From Singulisphaera sp. GP187 (lineage in GTDB: Bacteria; Planctomycetota; Planctomycetia; Gemmatales; Gemmataceae): a stretch of 54,100 bases of DNA. Every line of letters starts with the position of its first letter. The stretch's first letter is position 1. Of this stretch, positions 27,303-35,724 are shown piece by piece. A model generated the notes under the pieces. That model worked only from the letters and a program-made list of their open reading frames with translations. It ran no database searches and was not told the origin of the DNA. The stretch is from contig CAMDQN010000029.1 in assembly GCA_945905925.1 (NCBI GenBank), positions 1 to 54,100 of the forward strand, in the 5' to 3' direction. The translations under genes and the position numbers were made by a program.

Positions 27303-27622
27303 GCGATCGTGGGAAGTGTTGCTTTTCAGCAGCAACGTTTCCAAAACGGTACTCTGGAAATGATAACTGCCGGGGGCTGACGCTCACTGGCTACTGACTT
27401 CTCTCGTGCCGCGCGAGTCGTGTAGTCCACGATTCGTTGCTGGGCTGGTGTCACCGGCGGGACCAAGGGGATCGATTCCCTTTCGCCCGAAGCAACGACA
27501 CCCGCGTCACGGAGAGTCAGTAGTCGGCGAGCGTCGGCCCTCGACGCATTTCCGGGGCTTTCTTTTTCGCACTCAGCCGGTTACGCTCTTCACATCTTCC
27601 ACACTCACTCCGGGAATCCCCC
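27303..27622. other. 320-bp intergenic region with possible structured RNA
   Basis: A short hairpin GTTGCT/AGCAAC near 27321-27339 may end the RRM transcript. At 27435-27497 an 11-bp helix with a 2-nt bulge (CGTTGCTGGGC pairing with GCCCGAAGCAACG) closes a region containing a further AAGGG/CCCTT stem. It is not a tRNA because anticodon and T-loop bases do not fit. No gene was recognised. Confidence 0.4.
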
Positions 27623-28666
27623 ATGCTAAAACGAATCGCGTTGCTCGCGTCGGTCGGTGTCGCATTTGCCCTCGTCGTGTACGCCGGGGCCGACAAGAAA
27701 GACGAACCGAAGCAACTGCCCATCCCGGAGATGAAGTTCAACGATGTGAAAGAGATCGCGCCCGGCGTGTTCTTCCGCTATTCGTCCATCTCGGCCAACG
27801 ACAAGAAGATCCCGTTCGGCGGCAGCAATCACACCTGGATCGTCTTCAAGGATTACGTCGTCGTGATCGACGCAAACTTCCCGAAGGAAGCCGCCGACGT
27901 GATCGCGGACATCAAGAAGACGACCAAGAAGCCGATCAAGTACGTGCTCGACACGCACCACCACGGCGACCACGCTTACGGCAATACCATCTGGGCGAAG
28001 GAGGGCGCGCAGATCATCGCGCACAAGAACGCGGCCCGGATGCTGAAGGTGAACGGTCCGAAGCAGTGGGAAGATGCCGCGAAGGACCGCAAAGACATCA
28101 AAGACAATGAACTCAAGCAGGTGGACATTACTTTCGACGACAAGTACGAACTGAAAGACGACACGCAGCACGTGATCTTCATGCACTTCGGACATAGCCA
28201 CACGGCTGGCGACGCGAGCGCGTACCTTCCGAAGCACAAAATCCTCTGCACCGGCGACGCGTGCGTGAACGGCGCGTTCAATTACATGGGCCACGCCAAC
28301 TCCGCGAACTGGATCAAGTGCCTCGACGCGATGGACAAGTTGGAGATTGACCTCGTCTGTCCCGGTCACGGGAAGATCTCGCGCAAAGACCTGTTCGCGT
28401 TGGAGAAGCGGTATTTCACCGAACTCCGCGCCGCGGTGAAAAACGGCATCGACGCGAAGAAGTCCGTGGAAGACATCACGAAGGGACTGGACTTCGCGTG
28501 GTACAAGGAGTGGACTGGCGTAAACGTGGCCGAGACCGACATGAACAAGGACAACGTGAAGCACGTGTACAACGAACTGATGGGCAAGATCGACCACGAC
28601 CGCATTGGCGCGGCTCCGGCTCCGCTCGACTGGCGGCCCGGTGCGACGGGCATCGCGGGGCGCTGA
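27623..28666 (+). CDS. Secreted metallo-beta-lactamase-fold hydrolase
   Basis: The product has 347 residues. A signal peptide (about 1-22) precedes an MBL domain with HHHGDH at 112-117 and later metal ligands in FGHSHTAGD and CPGHG. All expected di-metal residues are visible. The family covers hydrolases and sulfur-oxidation-type proteins (for example SoxH-like), so the substrate is open. Export is predicted, in keeping with its neighbours. ATG 27623 starts the signal peptide directly. It converges with the lipoprotein gene. Confidence 0.85.
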   Translation: MLKRIALLASVGVAFALVVYAGADKKDEPKQLPIPEMKFNDVKEIAPGVFFRYSSISANDKKIPFGGSNHTWIVFKDYVVVIDANFPKEAADVIADIKKTTKKPIKYVLDTHHHGDHAYGNTIWAKEGAQIIAHKNAARMLKVNGPKQWEDAAKDRKDIKDNELKQVDITFDDKYELKDDTQHVIFMHFGHSHTAGDASAYLPKHKILCTGDACVNGAFNYMGHANSANWIKCLDAMDKLEIDLVCPGHGKISRKDLFALEKRYFTELRAAVKNGIDAKKSVEDITKGLDFAWYKEWTGVNVAETDMNKDNVKHVYNELMGKIDHDRIGAAPAPLDWRPGATGIAGR

Positions 28667-28699
28667 CCTCGACGTTGCCCGCGTGTTCGCCCCGAGCTT

Positions 28700-28863
28700 T
28701 CAACAGATTCAACCCTTGGAGGGTGAATCCCGTCAACCACTGAGGAATGAGAGAGCGGCTGGGTCGAATGCCCGCTTCGAGCAAACACCCGTTAGAACGG
28801 CCCACTCCTCGTGATTCAACGACAGACGGGAGCTTGTGACCGCCAAGGATTGAAATCTGTTGA
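28700..28863. repeat. 164-bp element with about 20-bp inverted ends
   Basis: TCAACAGATTCAACCCTTGG (28700-28719) is the reverse complement of 28843-28863 except for one extra base and one mismatch. The interior contains AT-poor sequence without an ORF. It fills the convergent gap between the MBL gene and the lipoprotein gene and resembles the other bracketed units, for example 25631-25759. Confidence 0.6.
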
Positions 28864-28884
28864 CCGCCCGCAGCGACGATGTCC

Positions 28885-28899
28885 GACCCCTTCGGGGTC
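28885..28899. terminator. Short hairpin at convergent gene end
   Basis: GACCCC/GGGGTC forms a 6-bp stem with a 3-nt loop, and a second stem-like pair GGGCG/CGCCC follows at 28905-28924. Together they lie 46 nt beyond the stop of the minus-strand lipoprotein gene and may end its transcript. There is no U-tract. Confidence 0.4.
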
Positions 28900-28945
28900 A
28901 AGAAGGGCGAGATTACCCTTCGCCCGGCTCCGATTGTGCGACCCT

Positions 28946-29428
28946 CTACTTCCCGGGTTCCTTCGCCTTCTCCGCTTCTTTCGGGTCGCCCTTCTTGCGA
29001 CCGCCCTTTCCGCCCTTCGGCGCGCCCGCGGCGGGCGCGGTCTTTGGCACCTCGATGTCGAGCACCTGCCCGTCCTGCGTCACTTCGACCACGAGGTTGG
29101 TGTGCCCGGGATCGTACTTCCCGCTGAGCGCGTCGTTGAAGTTCGTCTTCGCGTCGGGGAAAAACTGCTGCACGGCCACCTTGTAGCGCCCCGGCGGGAT
29201 GCCGGTGATCTTGTACGTGCTCATCGCCGTGTCCGTCTCGCGGGCCACGTACCGCTCCGCGCGCGTCTCGTCCTCCGACATGAAAATGACCAGCAACGTG
29301 CCGCCGTCCGGCCAGGTCATCTTCTCGCCACCGTGCAACACCGTGCCGCTGATCGAATGCGTTTTGGGAGCACCGCACCCTGAAAGCGCGGTCACCAGAA
29401 CGAACAGGGTCGAAATAAAGCGATTCAT
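28946..29428 (-). CDS. Predicted lipoprotein of unknown function
   Basis: The product has 160 residues. A signal sequence with lipobox ALSGC (Cys18) predicts lipid anchoring. The body is a small domain of beta-rich sequence (a carboxypeptidase-regulatory-like/transthyretin-like fold is possible from KITGIPPGRYKVAV). The tail is highly charged, Lys/Glu/Gly-rich. It is typical of the short lipoproteins that follow DUF1559 genes in planctomycetes. ATG 29428 has GAGG upstream. The gap to the preceding gene (stop 29451) is 22 bp. Confidence 0.7.
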   Translation of the reverse strand: MNRFISTLFVLVTALSGCGAPKTHSISGTVLHGGEKMTWPDGGTLLVIFMSEDETRAERYVARETDTAMSTYKITGIPPGRYKVAVQQFFPDAKTNFNDALSGKYDPGHTNLVVEVTQDGQVLDIEVPKTAPAAGAPKGGKGGRKKGDPKEAEKAKEPGK

Positions 29429-29450
29429 GGTTACGGCCTCGTGGTCGGTG

Positions 29451-31370
29451 TCAGTCACCAAAAGGTTCGGCGTGACGGTGGTTCACACGTGGCATCCCAC
29501 TATGCCCAGGGTGGCAGCCGACGCAGAAGTGCTTGCGGCCCGGTCCGGTCAGGCTGTAGTGGTCGCCGGCGAAGGCGTAAAACTCGGCCCGACGACCGAG
29601 GGAGTCCGTTGAGCCCGACGCCCACCGAACCACTTTCCCGTCCGCGCCGAAGCCCGCGAGCACCGTCGGCGCGTCGGTCGGGAGCGGGCCACCGGCCGCG
29701 TCCTTCGCGGGCAATTCCAGCAGCAGTTCCCACACACCCGGCACGCGCAACTTCACCGGATCGTCGAACTGGTCGCGGCGGGACGCGTAGACCTTGAGCC
29801 GCGTGATGGAGTTGAGCGGTGGCGGAACGAACACTGGTCCGGTGCCGGCGTCGGTCTGCTGGCCCGGTAGGTCGTTCATCACCGCGCTGTACAACCCGGT
29901 AGCGAACACTGTACCGACCGGCCCGCGATACGACTTCCCGTTCGCCAAAGTCAGCGCCACTTCCCGCGACACATCGGGCTGACCAAGCGGCACGTCGTAT
30001 ACCTTTCGCGCGTAAACCGCCACCGGTTCGGCATCGACCAACTCTGGGTCGTCGAAGAGGGGTTGAAGATTCACGCTCGAGTCAGAAGGCGGAGCGTCCT
30101 GATCCGGCCAGTCGTCCGACGCGACGTACAATCCGAACGCGCCGGGCACCGCGCGCGACTGTCCGGGTTCGAGCGGGGCCGCCGAAAGAAGTACGCGACC
30201 GTGCGGGCATGGTGACGGCGTCGCGGTCCAGAGTGCCCGCCCGTCGGCGGTCCGGTCCGGCGCGCGGCGGAGGCGTGTCCCCTGTTGTCGCGGAAGCGGA
30301 CCGTAGGCAGAACTCGGCGCGGCAGCGATCAACCCGGGTTCGGCCTGCACCGCCACGAGCGCGCCATCCCCCACTGTTGTCATGAACGCGATTCGGCCGT
30401 TGCCCAGCGATCGCGGGCGCCAGACCGGAACCGGCGGTTTCACCAGCATCCCGAAGTGACCAGACGAACTAACCCTCAGGAACGCCCCGAGCCACGCATC
30501 AGTGGGCTGGGTCGCCGACGCGACCACCGGGTCGAACGGGCGCACCGCAGTAGCGTCGGCCGAGATGACCTCTCGGTTGCGGCTCCACAGGCTGAACGCG
30601 ACGTACCCGCTAGCCATCATCCACGGCCACCGGTCGTTGTTACGGTTTGCGGTCGCGGGAGTCTTGCGACCGTCGGCGTGGAGCAACCAGAGGGTCGTAC
30701 AGCGGCGAGCGTGGTCGCGCCCCAGGTCCGGCGTGCGGCTCGAAGCGAACATGATCTGCCGCGGTTCGGCGCGAATCTCGACGGGGTCGACGTCGTCGTA
30801 ATCCGTCCGGCGGCGCGCATCGGCGGGCAGAATCGCGCCGTCTTCAGCGAATCGCATCGGCGGGAGCGCATCAGCACCGTGGTCATCGGAACCGCCAGTG
30901 AGCGGGCGCAGTTCGGTCCCGTCGATGCGGACTTCGTACAGGCGGAAGTGTCCGGGGTCGTCACCGCCCTTGCGGCCCGCGAACAGCACCGACTTCCCGT
31001 CGAACGTAACCGACGGACTCATCACATCGATGAGCGTGCCGCCGTCGGGGAGTGTCTTCCCCCAGGTGAGTTCGTGCACGGTGCCGCGGGGCGTGAGGAG
31101 CCGCAGTCGGCCCTCGCGTGCCGCCCAGAGACGCTTACCTGGGTAACGGAACTCTTCACCGTCCGGCGCCGCGGCCTCGAAACTCAACGGTTCGGTGCGG
31201 GACGTGAAGACGACGGGCACCGGCGGGCGTGCGTGGACGAAGGTGTTCAACCGCGGGTCGCCGGGGTCCGGGCGAAAAACGAACCAGTACGCAGCGGTAC
31301 CAACCGCCGCAAGTGCGACGAGGCCCACTGCGGCGAGCCTGGTCCGGCGCACGCGGAGAGGAAATCGCAT
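29451..31370 (-). CDS. Membrane-anchored mono-haem protein, hydrazine synthase alpha-like fold
   Basis: The product has 639 residues. An N-terminal basic stretch with a hydrophobic anchor (about 10-32) is followed by beta-propeller-like sequence with TolB/PD40-type motifs (LYEVRIDGTELRPLTGG), which resembles the hydrazine synthase alpha middle domain. A single CVGCH haem-c site lies at 616-620. No anammox gene is nearby, so hydrazine synthesis is not implied. The start is taken at 31370. An upstream ATG at 31394 lies inside a terminator-like hairpin. It is probably co-transcribed with the DUF1559 gene upstream and the lipoprotein downstream. Confidence 0.65.
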   Translation of the reverse strand: MRFPLRVRRTRLAAVGLVALAAVGTAAYWFVFRPDPGDPRLNTFVHARPPVPVVFTSRTEPLSFEAAAPDGEEFRYPGKRLWAAREGRLRLLTPRGTVHELTWGKTLPDGGTLIDVMSPSVTFDGKSVLFAGRKGGDDPGHFRLYEVRIDGTELRPLTGGSDDHGADALPPMRFAEDGAILPADARRRTDYDDVDPVEIRAEPRQIMFASSRTPDLGRDHARRCTTLWLLHADGRKTPATANRNNDRWPWMMASGYVAFSLWSRNREVISADATAVRPFDPVVASATQPTDAWLGAFLRVSSSGHFGMLVKPPVPVWRPRSLGNGRIAFMTTVGDGALVAVQAEPGLIAAAPSSAYGPLPRQQGTRLRRAPDRTADGRALWTATPSPCPHGRVLLSAAPLEPGQSRAVPGAFGLYVASDDWPDQDAPPSDSSVNLQPLFDDPELVDAEPVAVYARKVYDVPLGQPDVSREVALTLANGKSYRGPVGTVFATGLYSAVMNDLPGQQTDAGTGPVFVPPPLNSITRLKVYASRRDQFDDPVKLRVPGVWELLLELPAKDAAGGPLPTDAPTVLAGFGADGKVVRWASGSTDSLGRRAEFYAFAGDHYSLTGPGRKHFCVGCHPGHSGMPRVNHRHAEPFGD

Positions 31371-31384
31371 GTGATCGCATGGGG

Positions 31385-31424
31385 AACGGTGCATGATCCG
31401 CCCGTTGGCGGGTCACGCACCGTT
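31385..31424. terminator. 18-bp imperfect hairpin after DUF1559 gene
   Basis: The arms AACGGTGC-A-TGATCCGCC and GGCGGGTCA-C-GCACCGTT pair over 18 positions with one mismatch and one G-T pair, with a 4-nt loop. It lies 21 nt after the DUF1559 stop codon on the minus strand and just upstream of the next gene. It may be an intercistronic attenuator rather than a full stop. Confidence 0.6.
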
Positions 31425-31444
31425 CTTGAGGTGGGTCGGGTTAG

Positions 31445-32476
31445 TTAATCGGTCCAGGTCAGACCATCGTCGCGGCTGAGCATGAGGAACCAGTTGCCCA
31501 TCGAGACACTGTTGTTGACGAACCGGACGCTGCCGTCGCCCAGCGCGACCTGAACGCCACCTGTGTGCTTGCTGCGGGAGGTGGCCTGTTGGAACGGGCA
31601 CCCGGGCCAGGCGCCCATGCCGTTCACGGGGTCGTTGATGCACCCCTCACAGTCGTCGGCATTGTCATCGGTCGTGTTCGGCCGCGCGCAGTCCCACCCA
31701 TTGCCGGAAACCACGCTCGACCCGGGAAAGCCAATCGCCCAGACGCCGCGCGCGTCCTGGGCGCCGAGATGCGCCCCGATCCGGAGTTCGGCGAGCAGGA
31801 TCGTGTTCGACGACCCGTCGCGAATGCGGTCGATGCCAGACCCAAAGTTGATGCACATCACCCCGCCGGCCGTGGTGCCCACTGGCACCCCGAGGTCGAC
31901 CGGGGCGTTGTTATTCGGCGGGCTGGCCCCGGCCTCGCTGCTGATATACCCGACGCCGCTGGTCGCACCGGTTCCGTCGGACTGGTGCAGGCCACCAGCG
32001 TTGCACCCGTAGTTGCCCCGCGCCCAGCCGCCACCGGCCCCGCTCCAGGCAACCTCCGCGTTCGTGTCCGACGGGCACAACATGGTCTTGATTGAGGTCG
32101 TCCCGACCGCTTTCCAGGCCGTGTTCCCGTTCGCCATGTAGGTGGTGATGTTGGCCGACTGCGTGTTGTACAAGTTCCCCTGCTCGATGTCCGGCAGGAT
32201 CAGGACCACCCAGTTCGGCCCGAAGGCGTTGGTGCCCGCGACCGTCCGATCGACACCGGACCGCAGTTGAATCGACGGGGGTAGTTGGCCCACTCGGTCG
32301 TGGTAACTGTGGCACGCGAGGGCGAGCTGTTTCATGTTGTTGCCGCACCGCATCCGGGCCGCGGCCTCGCGCACCTTCTGCACGGCGGGCAATAACAGCC
32401 CGATCAGGATGGCGATGATCGCGATCACCACCAACAGTTCAATGAGCGTAAACCCGGAGTTCCGACGGAGCGTCAT
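31445..32476 (-). CDS. DUF1559 prepilin-like protein
   Basis: The product has 343 residues. The N-terminus carries a type IV prepilin-like cleavage and helix motif (NSGFTLIELLVVIAIIAIL, about residues 6-24), followed by the SBP_bac_10/DUF1559 domain with conserved Cys pairs and the H-X9-DG motif near the C-terminus (HTGGVQVALGDG). These proteins are massively expanded in Planctomycetes and are thought to form pseudopilus-type structures or surface layers. A perfect AAGGAGG ribosome site lies 6 nt before ATG 32476. It is probably co-transcribed with the haem protein and lipoprotein. Confidence 0.95.
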   Translation of the reverse strand: MTLRRNSGFTLIELLVVIAIIAILIGLLLPAVQKVREAAARMRCGNNMKQLALACHSYHDRVGQLPPSIQLRSGVDRTVAGTNAFGPNWVVLILPDIEQGNLYNTQSANITTYMANGNTAWKAVGTTSIKTMLCPSDTNAEVAWSGAGGGWARGNYGCNAGGLHQSDGTGATSGVGYISSEAGASPPNNNAPVDLGVPVGTTAGGVMCINFGSGIDRIRDGSSNTILLAELRIGAHLGAQDARGVWAIGFPGSSVVSGNGWDCARPNTTDDNADDCEGCINDPVNGMGAWPGCPFQQATSRSKHTGGVQVALGDGSVRFVNNSVSMGNWFLMLSRDDGLTWTD

Positions 32477-32666
32477 CGGAATCCTCCTTATGAGGGAGAG
32501 AATGGAAACGCCTGACCATTGGGGGAGAGATTCACCAAACGAGTCAGACAAAGAAAACGTCGTCTCAAATGTGAGAAGATCGAGTCGTTTATGGAATGTA
32601 CCCGTGGGCGCAGAGGGCGCCAAGTCAATTGTTTAATGATTACCAGGCATGGGCACTCACAAATCG

Positions 32667-33854
32667 TTACTTGGCCAATCCTGTCGGTTGCCAGTGCGCC
32701 CACATGGCCCCGGAACCGGTCTTCAACTCGGTGAGTTGCTTTTCGGTTCGGTCGGACAGATTCATCACGTAAATGTTGCGAACGCCGTCTCGCATCGCGC
32801 CGTAGACGAGCCAATTCCCGTCCGGCGAGGGTTGCGGATGGTAGTGCATCGCGCCGGCGGGCGACTTGGTGAGTTGCGTCGCCTTGCCGTCGAGTGTCGT
32901 CTGAAACAACTCCACGCTCTTGCCGACCTTCGCAGTAAAGTAGACCATCGCGCCGTCGATGGACCAAACAGGAACGTCGCTGCTACCGCCGTGGAAATCG
33001 GGCACGTCAAGGAACTCGATCACACCGCGATACCCGCCGCGATCCGCGAGCTTCTTCAACCCGGTGCCGTCGGTCTTCACGACCTGCGGGTGACAGTTGT
33101 AGTGCTCACCGCTGACAAACAACAGCCACTTTCCGTCCGGCGACCACTTCGGCGCGAAGTCGAACGGGTTCCCCGTTTTGATGTGCTTCTTGTTGCTGCC
33201 GTCCGCGTTGGAAATGTGGATCTGATAGTTCTCGTGGTAACAGATGAACTTGCCGTCTGGCGAGGCGCTGTAGCCATACGTGAAGCCCGTGCCTTTGCCC
33301 GAGACATCGCGTTTGTTGCGCCCGTCGAGGTCCATCCCGAACGGCTTCGAGACACCTTTGATAAGCGGCGTGAACCCAAACCCTTTTCCGTCGGGGAGGT
33401 AGAACAGCCCGCCGTTGTAATGGCTCACCCGGTCCACACCGGTCACGTTCGCGACCTTTCCCGAGGCGAGGTCGAGCAGGCACGAATCGAGTTTCCACTT
33501 GCCCTCGTCCATGCGGAACCGCTTGTTCTCCTCTTCCCATTTGGCGTTCTCGGGCGATTGCCAGCCGGCCCCAATGATCGCAGTCTTGCCGTCGGGCGAC
33601 CAACCCGCGAACTGCGTCCACGTGTCAGGTTCCTTCGACCATTCCTCCGCCACGAGTTTCCGCCCGGTGCCGTCTGCTTTCACGACCGCGGCGCGCATGG
33701 TGCGGACGTTCGCGTGTCGGCCGCCGGGTAGGTTGGTGCGCAGTTCGGTGTACCCGATGAGCGGAACCGGGTCCGCGGCAATCGCGGGCGCGCAACTCCA
33801 CAGCGAGAACGCTACACCGAGCCAAACCGCTCGCGTTACTTTTCGATTTCGCAT
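32667..33854 (-). CDS. Secreted PD40/TolB-like beta-propeller protein
   Basis: The product has 395 residues with a signal peptide (about 1-28). Multiple WD40-like PD40 blades are visible, for example FAGWSPDGKTAIIGAG, YSASPDGKFICYHEN and HPQPSPDGNWLVYG. It matches the planctomycete TolB-like propellers that often sit with DUF1559 genes, and a binding role for a carbohydrate or peptide is plausible. There is no catalytic motif. It is divergent from the cupin gene, with 97 bp between the starts. It is followed on the same strand by the DUF1559 gene. Confidence 0.82.
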   Translation of the reverse strand: MRNRKVTRAVWLGVAFSLWSCAPAIAADPVPLIGYTELRTNLPGGRHANVRTMRAAVVKADGTGRKLVAEEWSKEPDTWTQFAGWSPDGKTAIIGAGWQSPENAKWEEENKRFRMDEGKWKLDSCLLDLASGKVANVTGVDRVSHYNGGLFYLPDGKGFGFTPLIKGVSKPFGMDLDGRNKRDVSGKGTGFTYGYSASPDGKFICYHENYQIHISNADGSNKKHIKTGNPFDFAPKWSPDGKWLLFVSGEHYNCHPQVVKTDGTGLKKLADRGGYRGVIEFLDVPDFHGGSSDVPVWSIDGAMVYFTAKVGKSVELFQTTLDGKATQLTKSPAGAMHYHPQPSPDGNWLVYGAMRDGVRNIYVMNLSDRTEKQLTELKTGSGAMWAHWQPTGLAK

Positions 33855-33951
33855 GTCAGCAGCACCTTCTGGAGTTCCGTCACCTGCTTGTCACTCGGGT
33901 TCATCGTGTTAAAATCCGGAGTTCCGGCCGAACCCATCGAGGAGGTATTCC

Positions 33952-34308
33952 GTGGACGCACAACCGCTCATCGCCATCAACGCGGCTACGCTGCCCTGGG
34001 AAGAACGGTTCAACGAGAAGTTGGGCCGCGCCCTCTACCGGAAGAACTTAATCACCGACCCCGACACTGGTATGGAAGTGCGGCTCGTCCGCTACCCAGC
34101 CGGAGTCATCAACGTGCGGCACACGCACCCGTGCGCGCACGGCATGTACGTTTTGGAGGGAACACTGGTCACGCACGCGGGCAACTACGGCCCCGGGTGC
34201 TTCGTGTGGTTCCCGGAAAGCTCCGTCATGGAGCACGGCGCGTCCGCTGACGGCGACGTGACCGTGCTGTTCATCACGAACAAGCCGTTCGAGATTCATT
34301 ACGTCTGA
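33952..34308 (+). CDS. Cupin-domain protein
   Basis: The product has 118 residues and is a single cupin domain. Metal ligands are in HTHPCAHG (His57, His59, His63), with later conserved Glu and Gly positions (VLEG at 67-70, YGPGCFVWFP further on). The fold is small and cytoplasmic. Possible roles include sugar isomerisation or dioxygenation, but no substrate can be assigned. The start is a GTG at 33952 with a strong GGAGG 6 nt upstream. It is convergent with the SGNH-like gene. Confidence 0.85.
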   Translation: MDAQPLIAINAATLPWEERFNEKLGRALYRKNLITDPDTGMEVRLVRYPAGVINVRHTHPCAHGMYVLEGTLVTHAGNYGPGCFVWFPESSVMEHGASADGDVTVLFITNKPFEIHYV

Positions 34309-34366
34309 ACTGAGTACGCTCGCGAAGCCGCAATCACTTTGCCGCTTGGGGCTTCACGGGCGCACC

Positions 34367-35596
34367 TCACTCCTTCGTCGGGCGCACGAACCACGGCTTT
34401 GCGGTCGCGTCCGACTTGAAGAACTTCAGCATGTGGTCGGCGATCTTCTTCTGACCCGCGGGCGACGGGTGCGTGCCGTCGTTGCCGTAATCCGATTGCT
34501 CGTAGGAAAGACCCTCCGAGTTCTTGGTCGTTCCGTTCGCCCACAGGTACGGACCCCAGAGCAAGTACGGAGCTTTCACCGCGCCCTTCTTCGGGTCGAA
34601 GTTCAGTTCCTTGTCGCCCTTCGTTTGCTCCTCGATCAGCCACCGCACCGAAAAGCCCGACTCGAACGCATACGGTTCCGGGTTGAGGCCCGTGGTCGCG
34701 TACCCGCCGTAAGTGCGACTCGACAGGTACACCATCTTCAAGTTCGGGAACCGCTTGTGCATCGCCTGAACGATCTGCCGCAGTTCGTCGCGGAGCGTCT
34801 CCGCGTACTTCGGGAACCCCTGGTTCGGTCCCGCGTCCGCCTGCTTGATCCACGCCACCTGCACCTGCTCGCGCGTCACGCCCGCGGTCTTCAGGCGTTG
34901 ATCGGCGACCTCCCAGTACTTCGTGCCGCTGGCCTTGTCGTCGGGGTCTTTGATGCGGGTCGCGGTCATGCCACCTTGCGCACCGTCCACGAGAACGAGA
35001 TCGGGGTGCTTCTCCTTGTCGGTGTCCGCGAGCCGCTTGAATGTCGAAAACGCTTGAGTCGTGTTGCTCATCCCGACGGAGAGCATCACCACCTTGCCAG
35101 TGTTCACGGGGTTGCCGTCGGCATCGAGCGGCCGGAGTGCCTTCGCGAGCGCAAGCCCGGCGGCATCGTGTTCCTTCGGGCGTTCGTTCTTGCCGCCCGC
35201 GTACAGCCCGCCGTCGTGCCCCTGATACTTCTCGGTGCCCATGCCGGTGAGCGGTTTCAGTTTGGACACGTCGAACTTCGGCGGCTGACCCGCGTTCCCG
35301 GCCCCGAACTTTAAGCCCACAAGCGCCTTGCCGTCCTTGTCGGACTTGAACTGCACAGCCGATCCCGGTGACAGTCCCTTGTCATCGAACGGCTTCGCAA
35401 CCACCTTGCTGTCGGCGCCCATCACGCGCGTACTGGCGGTGAGCGTGAAGGTTTCGTCCTTGCCGTTCGCGGTGATCGTCACCGTTTTCTTCTCGGCGTC
35501 GATGGATTTCACGGTCCCGCGACGGATCTCGTCCTGGGCCACGACCAAGCCGGCGACAAACACGAACACCGCGATGGTGCTCAGCGGACGAAACAT
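34367..35596 (-). CDS. Secreted SGNH-hydrolase-like protein
   Basis: The product has 409 residues with a signal peptide (about 1-20). A small N-terminal beta domain (about 22-90, RGTVKSIDAEKKTVTITANG) precedes a larger region resembling SGNH/GDSL hydrolases: SVGMSNTTQAF supplies a likely block I serine region, and DGTHPSPAG near residue 375 supplies the late catalytic Asp-His pair. The classical GDSL wording is absent, so the assignment is tentative. ATG 35596 has AAGAGGT upstream. It follows the DUF4139 gene on the same strand. Confidence 0.62.
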   Translation of the reverse strand: MFRPLSTIAVFVFVAGLVVAQDEIRRGTVKSIDAEKKTVTITANGKDETFTLTASTRVMGADSKVVAKPFDDKGLSPGSAVQFKSDKDGKALVGLKFGAGNAGQPPKFDVSKLKPLTGMGTEKYQGHDGGLYAGGKNERPKEHDAAGLALAKALRPLDADGNPVNTGKVVMLSVGMSNTTQAFSTFKRLADTDKEKHPDLVLVDGAQGGMTATRIKDPDDKASGTKYWEVADQRLKTAGVTREQVQVAWIKQADAGPNQGFPKYAETLRDELRQIVQAMHKRFPNLKMVYLSSRTYGGYATTGLNPEPYAFESGFSVRWLIEEQTKGDKELNFDPKKGAVKAPYLLWGPYLWANGTTKNSEGLSYEQSDYGNDGTHPSPAGQKKIADHMLKFFKSDATAKPWFVRPTKE

Positions 35597-35724
35597 GGCA
35601 AACCTCTTCGGAGAGCGTACCGGCGTCAGGTCGGGGGACGTGATGGCTTGTCGAGTGCGGTGTCGCCAACGACTACGGGTCCGACGCGAGCGAAGATTCC
35701 GCTCACGCCGGGCCGCGGGTCGCG

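Noticed and set aside
27435-27497. tRNA gene candidate
   Set aside because: The T-arm-like stem has an 8-nt loop lacking TTCRA, and no D- or anticodon arm fits, so it is listed only as a possible structured RNA.
31371-31394. Upstream ATG (31394) as start of the haem protein
   Set aside because: The codon lies within the 31385-31424 hairpin. The ATG at 31370 directly begins the membrane-anchor segment.
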